Source: Owenia fusiformis
Lineage: Eukaryota > Annelida > Polychaeta > Sabellida > Oweniidae
Length of the DNA stretch: 25,000 nucleotides
Assembly (NCBI GenBank): GCA_903813345.2
Contig: CAIIXF020000293.1
Location: 1 to 25,000, forward strand
Reading direction: 5' to 3'
Below the pieces are notes generated by a model, which was given only the letters and a program-made list of their open reading frames with translations, was not told the origin of the DNA and made no database searches. This document shows positions 8,813 to 18,158 of this stretch, piece by piece. Position 1 is the stretch's first letter. Every line of letters starts with the position of its first letter. The position numbers and the translations under genes were made by a program.

Positions 8813-9088
8813 TCAAATGCAACAATTGAAACCAATCTCTCTTAAGAAAATATCATCTCTGTTACTTTCTTGAATGAAATGAACTATACAATGAATTTTA
8901 AAACAGTTTGGACAAAATACAAATTCAACACCAGAGATAATATGAAAAAAAGAATGATTGTCCAAAGAAAGTTCCCATAAACATTCAGCGACAGGAAGGG
9001 AATTTTGAGCTAAACATATTTGACATGAATGTTTGTAAATAAAATGGTGAATGCTTGTGTTATCATCTGGAGAGCTGGTATCAATCAT
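8813..9088 (-). CDS. PHD/RING-like Cys-rich ORF, copy A
   Basis: From the ATG at 9088 the frame reads MIDTSSPDDN, then HSCQICL, a middle block ending SFFHIISGVEFVF, then CPNCF, then an H/C-containing block, and FNCC near the TGA at 8813. The order C-x2-C, C-x2-C, His/Cys, C-C resembles a PHD- or RING-type zinc finger. Compared with copy B (9217-9552) it seems to lack about three residues after CPNCF, which would spoil the H-x2-C pair. Function unknown. It could be a single exon or a fossil exon; no splice site decides this. It precedes the SGNH-like gene on the same strand. Confidence 0.4.
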   Translation of the reverse strand: MIDTSSPDDNTSIHHFIYKHSCQICLAQNSLPVAECLWELSLDNHSFFHIISGVEFVFCPNCFKIHCIVHFIQESNRDDIFLREIGFNCCI

Positions 9089-9150
9089 GTCAAACATGAA
9101 TAAAATGTAATAAACAAAATGTTGTGTCAGCAATTGATTAACAAGTAATA

Positions 9151-9201
9151 TTCAGCACAAGATAAGTCTTTAAGCCAATTTTAGACCTCTTGTGAACTGA
9201 A
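9151..9201. repeat. Covarying hairpin H3
   Basis: On the plus strand, TTCAG (9151-9155) pairs with CTGAA (9197-9201). CACAAGA (9156-9162) pairs perfectly with TCTTGTG (9188-9194). AA is bulged at 9195-9196, and inside is TAA with a GTCT/AGAC inner stem. It lies just 3' of zinc-finger-like copy B on the minus strand, as H2 does for copy A. Confidence 0.6.
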
Positions 9202-9216
9202 CAAAAAAATTATACT

Positions 9217-9552
9217 TTATTCATCTTCTCTCCACATAACTAAAACATCTGAAGGATTTTTACAACAATTGAAACCAAATCTAACCAAAAATTGAGGACA
9301 CAAATCAGACTCTGGAATAAGATGCTGAACACAACTCAAATGGAAAACGGCAAAGCAATTTGGACAAAAAACAAAAGCAATCCCAGAAATAATGTGAAAT
9401 AAATTGTTAAAAGACCATGCTTCAGAAAGGTCGCCTGCTACTTGGTGATTGTTTTGAAAATTACATTAGGCACATGACTATTGTGTTATAAAGTCAGGTG
9501 GCCCCTCACTCTCTGTCTCACTGAAGCTATCACTTGATTCATTATCACTCAT
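9217..9552 (-). pseudogene. PHD-like Cys-rich ORF, copy B, two nonsense codons
   Basis: One frame runs from ATG at 9552 to TAA at 9217 with two internal stops, TAG (9480-9478) and TAA (9468-9466). It opens with an acidic Ser-rich lead (MSDNESSDSFSETESEG), then SCA-stop-C, then SEAWSFNNLFHIISG, then FVFCPNCFAVFHLSC, then FNCC near the end. The spacing C-x2-C, C-x2-C-x4-H-x2-C, C-C is that of a PHD-like finger. The two stops fall where copy A has His and Ile, so they are lesions rather than code reassignment. Function unknown. Confidence 0.5.
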
Positions 9553-10080
9553 TCTAAATAAAATATAAAAAAAAGAATTACAAAATAATAATTTAATGGT
9601 TTCTTTTTGATCATAATATAAATTACCGTAATCTGATATTTCAATTAAAAAGCACATATTTACCTCGCAGCAGTTTGTAACCTTGTAGAAACCTAAAGAT
9701 CAAAGTAAAGTTTTGTAAATAACAGTTAACATCAGTATTTTTTGATAATTCATATTTTTTATTATTAATTGAAAACAATGTATAACACACAACATGAATT
9801 TTAAAGTGGATTGTTCATTTAAATTATCTAATTAAGAAAATATTTCATCTCATCCTTTGAATTTATTTTTCTGAACAATTTTGCAAATAAGTTGGAATGA
9901 TGATATGTTACATTACAAAATTGTTGAAATATGTATATTATTCTTAATAGATGTGAAACATGTATTAAACATGTGTTTGATAATTTTTGTTTGCCTTTGT
10001 TTGCATAGTTGTTTATTCATCAATTATTTATTTTTTATTTATTTATTTATTCAATTGAATCTGCACATTTCATACTTCTT

Positions 10081-10520
10081 GTACCTTTAACTGTTTAAGT
10101 ACCACCACAGAATAAGACACATTATATGACCTTCTGTGAAATGATGAGAAAAGATCAAATTTGCAACATTATTCCACTTCTTAAGCTTATTGTACTTATT
10201 CGTGTACCTTTAAATACCACCACAGAATAAGACATTTTATGGGACCTTCTGTGAAATGGTGAGAAAAGATCTAATTTGCACTAAAAGTTAATATTGAAGC
10301 TATATTATACAATTTTAGAGCATGTAAGGGAAGCTATGATAAATTAAATCAGTATAATCACATTATCAATGAGAAATGTCATGAAGTTAGAATGAATCAA
10401 CATGGACTTTATTGCACTATTGTCTATCAGTCTGTTGTATTGTATATTGCACTTGCTAATGTTCTTCAGTACCATCACAGAATATGACACAATATGTGAC
10501 CTTCTATGAAATGGTGAGAA
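10081..10520. repeat. Three further hairpins (H4-H6) in a diverged repeat
   Basis: At 10101-10145, 10216-10260 and 10471-10515 the plus strand shows ACCA, one base, CACAGAA, TAAG or TATG, a small inner stem, ACC, TTCTGTG (TTCTATG in H6), AAA and TGGT (TGAT in H4). The order of stems and the 3' bulged A residues match H1-H3. Flanks are also shared (GTGAGAAA-GATC-AATTTGCA after each). H5 and H6 lie in two diverged copies about 254 bp apart, and AAGGGAAGCTAT is repeated at 10327 and 10579. No gene is evident from 9560 to 11270. Confidence 0.55.
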
Positions 10521-11273
10521 ATTATCATAACTGCACTCTTCAAAGTTTACTGCACAAGTATTTGACAAAGAGAGACTACCCAAGGGAAGCTATCCATATT
10601 GCACATGTATATTGTATTGTATATTGAACCGAAGTTCAATACTGGGGCATACTTTGTAACGTAACGAGTGATGAACAATTGCGCTTTTCTGTAAAATTCT
10701 CATTTGTTGACGTGACATAAATTAAAGTACTCTACCGTGATATGTACAACCGAGTATTGAAATAAATGCATTAGAACAATATAGCGATACGTGAATATAG
10801 TACAAAGTTGTTGATTTTCTTTCTCAGAGATATTTATTTTTATTTTTGACGTTTCGTAGGATGTCCATCCTACTTCTTCAGAAGTGAATATAGTAGTTTT
10901 ATTATTAACACCATACTTATCATTATCCTAGACTTTACTTGGGTTTGAAGGAAATGTAATCAAAAGCACAGAAAAGCGGTAAAACCATCAATTCTAAAAT
11001 TCCCGAAAATCGTAACAATAAATTTTTATCATATCCAAAGAACACGAGTAATGTTATATAAAATTTATTACATATAAAAATCTAACATAAATCTGTACAC
11101 TAGTTTGCCATGTGGAAACACGTATATAACGCGCATCATTTAATTATCTCCCGGTGTTTTACTTATTTATCCATTTATAATTCAACCTAGAGGAAAACCG
11201 CAAATTTGAATACAAATAGACATTTTTTTCCAATAGACTGGGTGCTATAAAACAGTTCAGTTCAATGTCCAAC

Positions 11274-11909
11274 CTACACAAGGGACATATCATCAATTAT
11301 TCCAATAATGTCATCATGAGAAAATTTTGATTCGGTTACTTTAGTTTGATCACATATTGGCAGAATGTAAACAACGCTACCATACGGTAGCGTTGCGCGT
11401 CTCTCCTTAATTACAGTGTATGTATATGGGTCCTGTTGGTCTAGTTTATAGTAGAGTGCTTGTACAACAAGTGCACCCCTTGGGACCGTCTGTTCCCAAT
11501 CATCAGTACCATCATCTGGTTTCTCAAAGACACTTCCAACGGCCATAGCCAGATAAAAGCAATATTCCTCAGCACTATCGTCCGTGTATACTCCAATAAT
11601 GCTTCCATTGGTAATACAATCCTTTAATTGACATTGTGTTTCTTCATTCTGCGCTCCATGATCTGACTGAATGGAGGTTTCCCATGCGCTTTCGTCAATC
11701 CCAGTTACATCTAATTTTTATTTTGGCATTTTCCAGCTTTTTGACTTTGTTTTGTATTTTCTGGCGCTGTTTTCTCTTTCTTGTTGCATCTTTTGAAATT
11801 GATAAGACCCGTTGCTCTGTTATTTTCCTATATGCCATTTTCCTTTTTCATTATTTCTTTTCTGTTTGGCTTTCTTACTTTCTTTCCACGCGGAGTCCAT
11901 CATTAACAC
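11274..11909 (-). pseudogene. Uncharacterised protein, copy 2, exon 2 (C-terminal domain)
   Basis: A pyrimidine-rich acceptor (CTTTCGTTTTCAG, ending at 11910) precedes a Lys/Arg-rich coiled-coil stretch (RKRKQRQKIQNKVKKLENAK), then an open run of about 145 codons to TAA at 11274. That run contains GSIIGVYTDDSAEEYCFYL and a compact, probably beta-rich domain with DDWEQTVPRGALVVQALYY and YGSVVYILPICD. I do not recognise the domain. Two frame breaks are seen, near 11827-11850 and in the A run near 11713-11725, so the exon is decayed. It is the downstream exon of 12498-13300. Confidence 0.5.
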
Positions 11910-12497
11910 CTGAAAACGAAAGCCACATTTTATTGCACTTTTTGTCGACTGAGATGGCGTCATAAATTACCAACTCAATGAAAAGACGTCAAAAAGCTAC
12001 ATGGGACATTTTTGTACCTTTTTCTTTCGCATCGTTTGACAAGTTATCATGTTTGAAAATGTTTGAAATTTTCCACGATCAAAATATATTAAAAACCTAT
12101 TTCTAAAATGTTTTTATTTTGATATATTTCTTAATTTTAATGCGTGCACGTGATGGCTGGATTTCAAGTTTATGCATTTTTAAGCTAAAAATACTAAATG
12201 GGACATTTTTCGTACCCTACATATCATTTGATATTTAAGAAATTTGAAGGAAATTTAATATTTTTTCTTCAGATTTATTAATTTTAGCCAAAACCTTGTT
12301 TCTAATTTTAATTTCAGCCTTTAAAAGTAATTAATTCTAAAATAAATGGCATTTTGCTTACCTAGGGGTCGTCAAAATACCCAGCGTGACAGCCTTTGGA
12401 TTTTGTTTGAAGTTGAAAAATCAGCGTCACATTCCATTGTTAACTTAAAACTGATGACGTCATAATAAAGATCATTGTCTCAGGAAGTGATTCATAC
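11910..12497 (-). other. Predicted intron of copy-2 gene
   Basis: The minus strand runs from donor GTATGA at 12497 to acceptor TTTTCAG at 11910 (588 bp), AT-rich and without coding potential. It contains two diverged tandem segments starting near 11999 and 12204 (both with ATGGGACATTTTT-GTACC). The intron is inferred from splice signals and coding character on both sides. Confidence 0.45.
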
Positions 12498-13300
12498 CTT
12501 CTTCTAATGCTTCTTTTAATTTTGAGACTAAATCTTTCTTGGCAGTTTTGACTTTAGATGTAATTGTGGTAAGATTTTGACTTGTTAATCATGTAGGTTG
12601 ACTACTCAGAGATATTTTGTTTGAATCAAGTATTTCTCTCAAGTTTGACTCTAAAGTTTTGAGATCATATATTTCCCACCTTTGCTTTTTTGAAATAAAA
12701 TGTTTTCACCCTTGGACTGAAGAACTACCTTGTGATATTTTAATTGTGTATTCAAAGCAAATATTTTTTCTTCAGAATTCAATAAGGCAAGTTTTTCAGA
12801 AATAATATCCTCTGACCATAGGCCACCAAAATGAGTTACGTCATTAGTTAATTTTGTCAGTGTAAGTTGTTATCTTTTTTTGCTTTTTTCTCCTGGAGTT
12901 TTGAACGATTCTCTCTTTTTTGTTCCTGGATTTTTTGTTTTCTCTCTCGAAATCTTCTTTTTAAATCAGGGACATTTTGTCTCGCTATATTTAAAATTTT
13001 GTCACGTTCTTCATTTGATTTAGTTGAAAGCCATTCACTTGGTTTATTCTGAATCCACATTACCATGACTTCCATTCCACTCTCCAACACAATAGGCTTA
13101 GTCCTCAATAAATAGTCCAAAGTCCCTTTCAGAAATAACATTAGTTGGTGGGGTGTTATTAAACCAGGGATGTCATTGGAATTCCTTAATGGAGGATCAG
13201 TGGCATATAAAGGTTGAGCAATAATGGAATGATGGCTGTGCGAAACTAGGGGGGTCTGAAAATTTAGACCCTCTGGTGCACTCTGAGCATATCTCAGCAC
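12498..13300 (-). pseudogene. Lys/Glu-rich uncharacterised protein exon, copy 2
   Basis: This is a paralogue of 1-762. Shared blocks in order: a TLDYLLRTKP-like segment, VMWIQNKPSEWL then NEERDKI, a KRRFRERKQKIQEQKRENR coiled coil, LTNDV-HFGGLW, LQSKGENILF, and SNLREILDSNKIS. The order is kept, but lesions break it: a frameshift at about 12857-12866 (TGA at 12857), another at about 12655-12666, and an in-frame TGA at 12589-12591. It ends at a donor (GAAGAAG then GTATGA). The first codon of the longest frame is GTG, so the true 5' boundary is unknown; AATTTTCAG at about 13257 is a candidate acceptor. Function unknown; DNA-binding association is suggested only by the HTH exon beside copy 1. Confidence 0.6.
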
Positions 13301-13429
13301 AAAATTTCCAATAAAAATATTTATATAAACAATGATAAAACAAGAAAAATTGTGTTTTTAGAAAACTTTTTTTTATTGTTTCAGATAAATTTGGCAGATT
13401 TTTGAACTTATTTTCTGAAACGAACATTT

Positions 13430-14340
13430 AACCATTTTTTGCTGTTAAATTCTTTTTCCTTAAAACATTCCATGGCACCACATTAAATTCTTTTATTTAT
13501 TCTAGATAAAATCAACTGTTCCCACTGAAATATGTTTCCTATTTCATTTTGCAATCTTGGTGATATCGAGTTACAGTGGTGACGTAAAATAATTGATATA
13601 GCGGTGACAAAAAATAATTGATAAGTCATATATTTGGAATATTTTCTTGAATTTTAAAATTTAAAGTCTCAAACTCCCCCAAACTGCAGAATAGTATAAA
13701 CCATACATTAATTTACCAAAATGTGTCACCAAGGCTTTGTACTATCGAATGCTTGATGCATTTGTCATGAGTTTGAGCTAAAATTTGGGTAGGAGCACAC
13801 TCTGTTTAGTTTGAAAACCCACCATTTATTATTTACTGTTCACACTACATATTTAACAGTCTTAAAAATCATTTGTTCACACTATTTTCTTTGTGGTCTA
13901 ATTAATGATTTAAAATCTGTCATTGTTTTCTGGTATATAGTTTAACCGATGTGAAAAGTGGTTCTCTGTAGAAATAGTGTTCATTCATTATAAAAGTGAG
14001 AATGTCACGATTTCAAAGATCAGCTTGCACTATTAAAATGAAACACAACATTAAAATGACGTTTTACAAGCACAAAATATGTGTTTTGATGAAGAAGATT
14101 TGACCCAATATTGTTTATGTTTCATGTTTAATTTGAACATGAATTTTGCAAAATAGGTACTTCATTTCCTTCTTCAAGTAAAAATATAGCACTGTGAAAG
14201 AGAACTGAACAAAATAAAAACTGGGTGAAATATTGACTTTGTTCACAGTTTATAGAAGGCATGAGTAAAACAATATTGAAATCTTTTCTGTTTAAATTCA
14301 TCACTCCGGTAATATATTAATATTAACTTAAAGTTCATTT
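13430..14340. other. No gene recognised
   Basis: AT-rich sequence with stop codons in all frames and no persuasive exon, repeat or RNA gene. A weak local duplication is seen near 13575-13625 (GGTGAC-AAAATAATTGATA). Confidence 0.5.
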
Positions 14341-14342
14341 AC

Positions 14343-14560
14343 TTCAGAGTAAAATGTTTTATTTTCGACGTTTCGCTAATCATCCAACTAGCTTTATCAA
14401 GATTCAAAATGGAAGTACCCAGTTATATTATTTATGACGTAATAATTGAACAATACAATACCCAGTTAACAATAAACAATACAATAATAAACAATGACAA
14501 TAAACTATGACAACAAACTATGACAATAAACTACACATAGAGACACCAATGTTTTATATA
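14343..14560. repeat. Dispersed repeat with TTCGACGTTTCG block, copy 1
   Basis: CTTCAGAGTAAAATG, TTCGACGTTTCG, ATCATCCAACTAGCTT and TCAAGATTCAAAAT, then AACAATACAATACCC and CAATAAAC-type simple repeats, are matched in order at 20176-20240 and 20490-20610. GACGTTTCG blocks are common near the ends of invertebrate retroelements, including Penelope-like ones; a lone relative is at 10847. Element identity is not established. Confidence 0.55.
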
Positions 14561-14939
14561 TAAAACTATGGTTAGGAAACAATTGAAATTGCAGGATATC
14601 TTATAAGCCCTGTATTTTTTTATAAGCTTCTATGAATTTATATTGATATTTAATATTTAAAATTGTCTTCTTGTTGTGAAATAACAAGGTATGATATTGG
14701 TTAACTTGCAAGAAATTAACAGAATATTATTTGAAGCGTTTTTAGAAAATTTTAAAACTGCCATCTTTAAACAATTTTTATTGGTTGCTTTTGGCCTTTA
14801 AATCATGTGTTTGTTACAGTGAATTTGATGTTTCCATCGATTCCACCAATTCTAAATCAAAAGTGCCCTATACCATATTCCATGGCTATCTATAATGCAA
14901 GTGAGGGCCATGGTATTCCATGATATTCTTTATCCATCT

Positions 14940-15120
14940 TTATATAAAACATGTGTAAGTATAACAGTACACCCTTTTCTCCATTCTGCTTAATTTCCTA
15001 CTAATCCCTGGATCTTTAAATACAATGGCAAATATAAAGAACAATAAAACATGTGTAAGTATAACAGTATAAGTAAACCCTTCTCTCCATTTGTTTTTTC
15101 TTGTCCCATCTCTTTAATAC
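14940..15120. repeat. Two-copy diverged tandem repeat, about 105 bp
   Basis: AAAACATGTGTAAGTATAAC occurs near 14946 and 15047, each followed by acccTT-TCTCCAT and a taaatacaatg or ttaatacaatg tail. Non-coding. Confidence 0.6.
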
Positions 15121-15244
15121 AATGATTCTTCCCATGGAGAAATGTCTTTATTACCTCAAATTACTGGGGGGTAATGGAACTTGCCTCAAGTATAGGTTTC
15201 TGTCACTTTTTGCTGCTTCTCTTTTCCTTCATCCTGCTGGATTT

Positions 15245-15450
15245 GGAATTATACTCAGCCGATGGTAATAAAACCTCAGCCTATTGCACAGAAGTGTTTG
15301 AAGCAGCTGTAGTACAGAAGTAGTTGTTAGCTGATTGAAATCCAGGCTGTTACATAGCTTTAGATGTGGCTAATGAAACGTCAGGCTGTTACACAGAAGT
15401 GATTGTGGCTTCTGGAACTCGGGCTTTTGCACAAAAGTATTTATGCCTCA
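15245..15450. repeat. Degenerate short tandem repeat
   Basis: Four loosely similar units share a GGCTGTTACACAGAAGT-like core (about 15279, 15345, 15386 and 15421). No ORF. The stretch 15450-16340 that follows is AT-rich with nothing recognisable. Confidence 0.4.
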
Positions 15451-16373
15451 TTGAATTTAATTTGCTGCAAAGTAGTTTGTGTAATAATAACAATTTTTAT
15501 ATCAAATTGTATTGCTTAATGTAACAGAAAATTATTGCCATTGATTTAACTTTTTTACGAAGAAAGAATGCAAACACATTATATAAATCAACTGTATATA
15601 TTAGTTATAAATAATTCTTGATGTTTAATATGTCTATAATTTAGTATAAACTTATTTTTTCATGATTCCAATATACAGCCATCTTTAGTCTATGCAAGAT
15701 ATTGCCATCTTTCATCCTGAAAGGTCAAACATTCAAGATCAAGATAATATTATGTTTGTTTATTCACTTGAGATAAGGAAAATTTTTCAATCAAAGACTT
15801 TCCTGAAATATTCTTTTAATACCTGATCAGATGTTTTCTTTCCTGTCCCAAAGACATGGCAAATCTCCATTTGACAATAAACATGTCTAAGAATAGGGGT
15901 TTTGAATCGTTAAAGATTTCTGACAGAAAAAGATTAATTTTGTGATAATTCTAAATATTGAATATTTCCTTTCTCCTAAATCTGTCTTTCTATCCCATAA
16001 TAAGGCACTATCATTTTCAAAATTAAGAGTTTTCTTATTTGACAAAGTGGCACATATTTCTTAGTACTGGGAAAAAGAAGCTTGAATGTATTGCTTTAAT
16101 ACACTATTTTTTGTAAAGATAATTGACATGCTTTAAAAGTAAAAATGCTGTGATATTCAGGATCTGATGTCATATAGTTGTTTATTACCCAATAATGCAG
16201 GCTCACGTCTGAGCTTTATGATGGATTTCACTGCCATGAATTAATTGGCTATAGGCCTAATAAAGACATTCATTTCTTTCTCCTTAAGTTAAGTGTGGTA
16301 TTAAGTTAGGCCTAGTTGTATCTGTGTCTTTTCCGAGGATTGTTATCAATTGGTTGAATGGAGCGTTTCTCTC

Positions 16374-16960
16374 TCAGGCAGGTGCTCTCAGGATGAATGA
16401 ATGCTCTGTTTTTAGTTTGATCAATGCGTTTATGTGATGATCATCTGTCGCTGCGGACTGGAGATTGCGTCCACAATGGTCCAGAATCATCTCCCATGTT
16501 GTACCATTGCTGGTGGTGTCAGGATTGCAGAAAAGGTTTGTGATTTGTGGGCGGAAGCCTTTCAGGACCACTTTGGACTTGTTGGACTCACTGTTGGTTT
16601 GATTCAAAGCATCTCTCAAGTGTTTAGTTTGATGATCCTGGAGTCCTTAGGGGTCTCAGTTCCATCAGCCATCTTGTTGGTGCCTGCCGGAGCTTGAGTT
16701 AGTTTGTATTGAAGGTGTAGTGTCTTTAGTGTGTTGAAGGTGTAGTGTCTTTAGTGTTTTTTTTCTGATGTTGTCAACTTCTCAAGCCATCATTAGAGGT
16801 GAGATTTGTTGAATTTGTGGATTTTTGAAGAGATGTTTTGAATTGTGTGCCATCTCACAGTAATGTCCAACATTTGTAAAAAGGTGTTTTAAAACTGAAA
16901 ATAAATAGAAAATGAACATAGTGTATTGGCGTCTCAGAGTATTTAAAGGGTTGGGGTGGA
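16374..16960 (-). pseudogene. Element X copy 1: TATA region plus broken ORF
   Basis: Read on the minus strand: a TTTAAATACTCTGAGACG block (about 16948-16931), about 220 bp of leader, then ATGGCTGATGGAACTGAGAC (start at 16672), soon broken by stops. A downstream frame 16619-16374 has SKVVLKGFRP, WEMILDHCGRNLQSA and DDHHINALIKLKTE. This copy lacks the middle segment present in copy 2. The protein is unknown to me. Its recurrence in at least three places with the same flanks marks it as a mobile element. Confidence 0.5.
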
Positions 16961-16995
16961 TTGTGAATGCAGAGAAGTCTATTGGTTAATAGATT

Positions 16996-17565
16996 TTAGG
17001 CGCTGACATATGAGAACTTCTGAGGTTGGTGCATCTTTTTGGAAGGCTGTGATTCACTAAACGACTGATCATCGATAATCTTGATGACTGCTGACTCGTG
17101 GAGTGATTGCTCTGTTTTTAGTTTGATCAATGTTTTTGTGTGATGATCTATCCCTGCGGACTGGAAATTGCATCCACAATGGTCCAGAATCGTCTCCCAT
17201 ATTGTACAGATGTTGGTGGTGTAGCCTTTCAGGACCACTTTTGTCTTGTTGGCCTCACTGATGAGACTGAGGGCCTTGGTGCTCTAAATGATGCATGTCT
17301 CTGTTCTTCTTATAGAGTAGAAGTCATTTTCAGCATTTGTTGGACAGCAGTCTCCAGGAGCATGTTTCTTGAAGATGGTATCTGTTGGTTTGATTCCAAG
17401 CATCTCTTAAGTGTTTAGTTTGATGATCCCGGCGTCTTAGGGGTCTCAGTTCCGTCAGCCATCTTGTTGGTGCCTGCCAGAGCTTGAGTTAGTTTGTATT
17501 GAAGGTGTAGTGTCTTAAGTGTTTTGTTTTCTGATGTTTTGGCATCTCAGAGTATTTATAGGTGC
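16996..17565 (-). pseudogene. Element X copy 2: TATA region plus nearly full ORF
   Basis: Minus strand: CCTATAAATACTCTGAGA (TATA at 17560-17553), a short leader, ATGGCTGACGGAACTGAGAC near 17463, then KPTDTIFKKHAPGDCC and NAENDFYSIRRTETCII, an in-frame TAG near 17286, and an open frame 17238-16996 with KVVLKGYTTN, WETILDHCGCNFQSAGIDHH and SQPSKKMHQPQKFSYVSA before TAA. It is the most complete of the copies, about 150 codons overall, yet broken. No known domain recognised. In tandem with copy 1. Confidence 0.5.
17553..17560 (-). promoter_or_regulatory. TATA box of element X copy 2
   Basis: TATAAATA on the minus strand within a block (CTCTGAGA...) conserved in the other copies, about 90 bp upstream of the MAD start codon. 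Conservation and position support a pol II promoter role; inference only. Confidence 0.4.
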
Positions 17566-17723
17566 CAAAGAAGCTGTTTATATAAAAATACCTTCTGATA
17601 CAGGATGTCCTGATGTTTTCTTCTACGGGACGCCCGTAACGAGTTTATGACCTGTTGATGCTGATCTAATATTTTTTTCTACAGCTTGCTTTTTTGTATA
17701 TTGTTCTTGAATATATAGGGGTT

Positions 17724-17795
17724 ATGCACTCGGAGGTTTTGGATACAGGGAATATCCCAAGGGATATTCCATGTATCCAAACCAACCGTGCATAA
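17724..17795. repeat. Long imperfect palindrome
   Basis: Centred on GGGAATATCCC-AAGGGATATTCC (17747-17770), the two sides continue through TGTATCC/GGATACA and AAACC/GGTTTT out to TTATGCAC (left) and GTGCATAA (right). Overall about 32 bases per arm with few mismatches. It lies immediately 3' of the Crypton-like exon on the minus strand. Confidence 0.7.
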
Positions 17796-17811
17796 CTGTT
17801 GTATTCCATAC

Positions 17812-18084
17812 CTGATGAGGTTTTAAATAATAAGCATGTATCCCATTCTCATCTCCATTCTTTTGCCTGACATTTATAAAAAAACTTGACAAATATTTAT
17901 TCAATTCTTCTGGTTCTATGTCTTTGCATGGCCGAAGCTCACCCTTAGTAGCCAAGTAACCATGGAGTACTCCAACATCTAAATGCGTTTTGTTCATTAT
18001 GTGTTCATTTGCAGTGTTTTCTAAGAAACACTCAACATCATTTGTTTCAAATCTTACATTTTGTTCCGTTTGTTCATCTGCCAT
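17812..18084 (-). CDS. Crypton/DUF3504-like N-terminal exon
   Basis: The ATG at 18084 has a strong Kozak context (AAAG-ATG-G). The 91-codon exon has an acidic lead (MADEQTEQNVRFETNDVE), then the motif EELNKYLSSFFINVRQKNGD, which resembles the helical N-terminal region of Crypton-type tyrosine recombinases and their KCTD/ZMYM/QRICH-related host derivatives (arm-like DNA binding before the catalytic domain). It ends at a candidate donor (CATCAG then GTATGG at 17811). Unspliced, the frame would run on through the palindrome to 17722. No catalytic exon with R-H-x-x-R-Y is visible in the window, so this is a partial gene. The mariner element has landed about 75 bp upstream of its start. Confidence 0.45.
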
Positions 18085-18158
18085 CTTTGTCGTTTGTTTA
18101 GTTCAGTGCGCTGAAATATTTGACGTAAATTCCTGGGTCGGGACTGACAATCATCATA

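Noticed and set aside
6370-9201. Hairpins H1-H3 as hammerhead or other known self-cleaving ribozymes
   Set aside because: The hammerhead core CTGATGA and GAAA is absent, and I could match no twister- or HDV-type core.
9466-9480. Reassigned TAA/TAG codons (ciliate-type code) in copy B
   Set aside because: Copy A has His and Ile there rather than Gln, and other frames in the window use TAA and TAG as normal ends. Nonsense mutations explain it.
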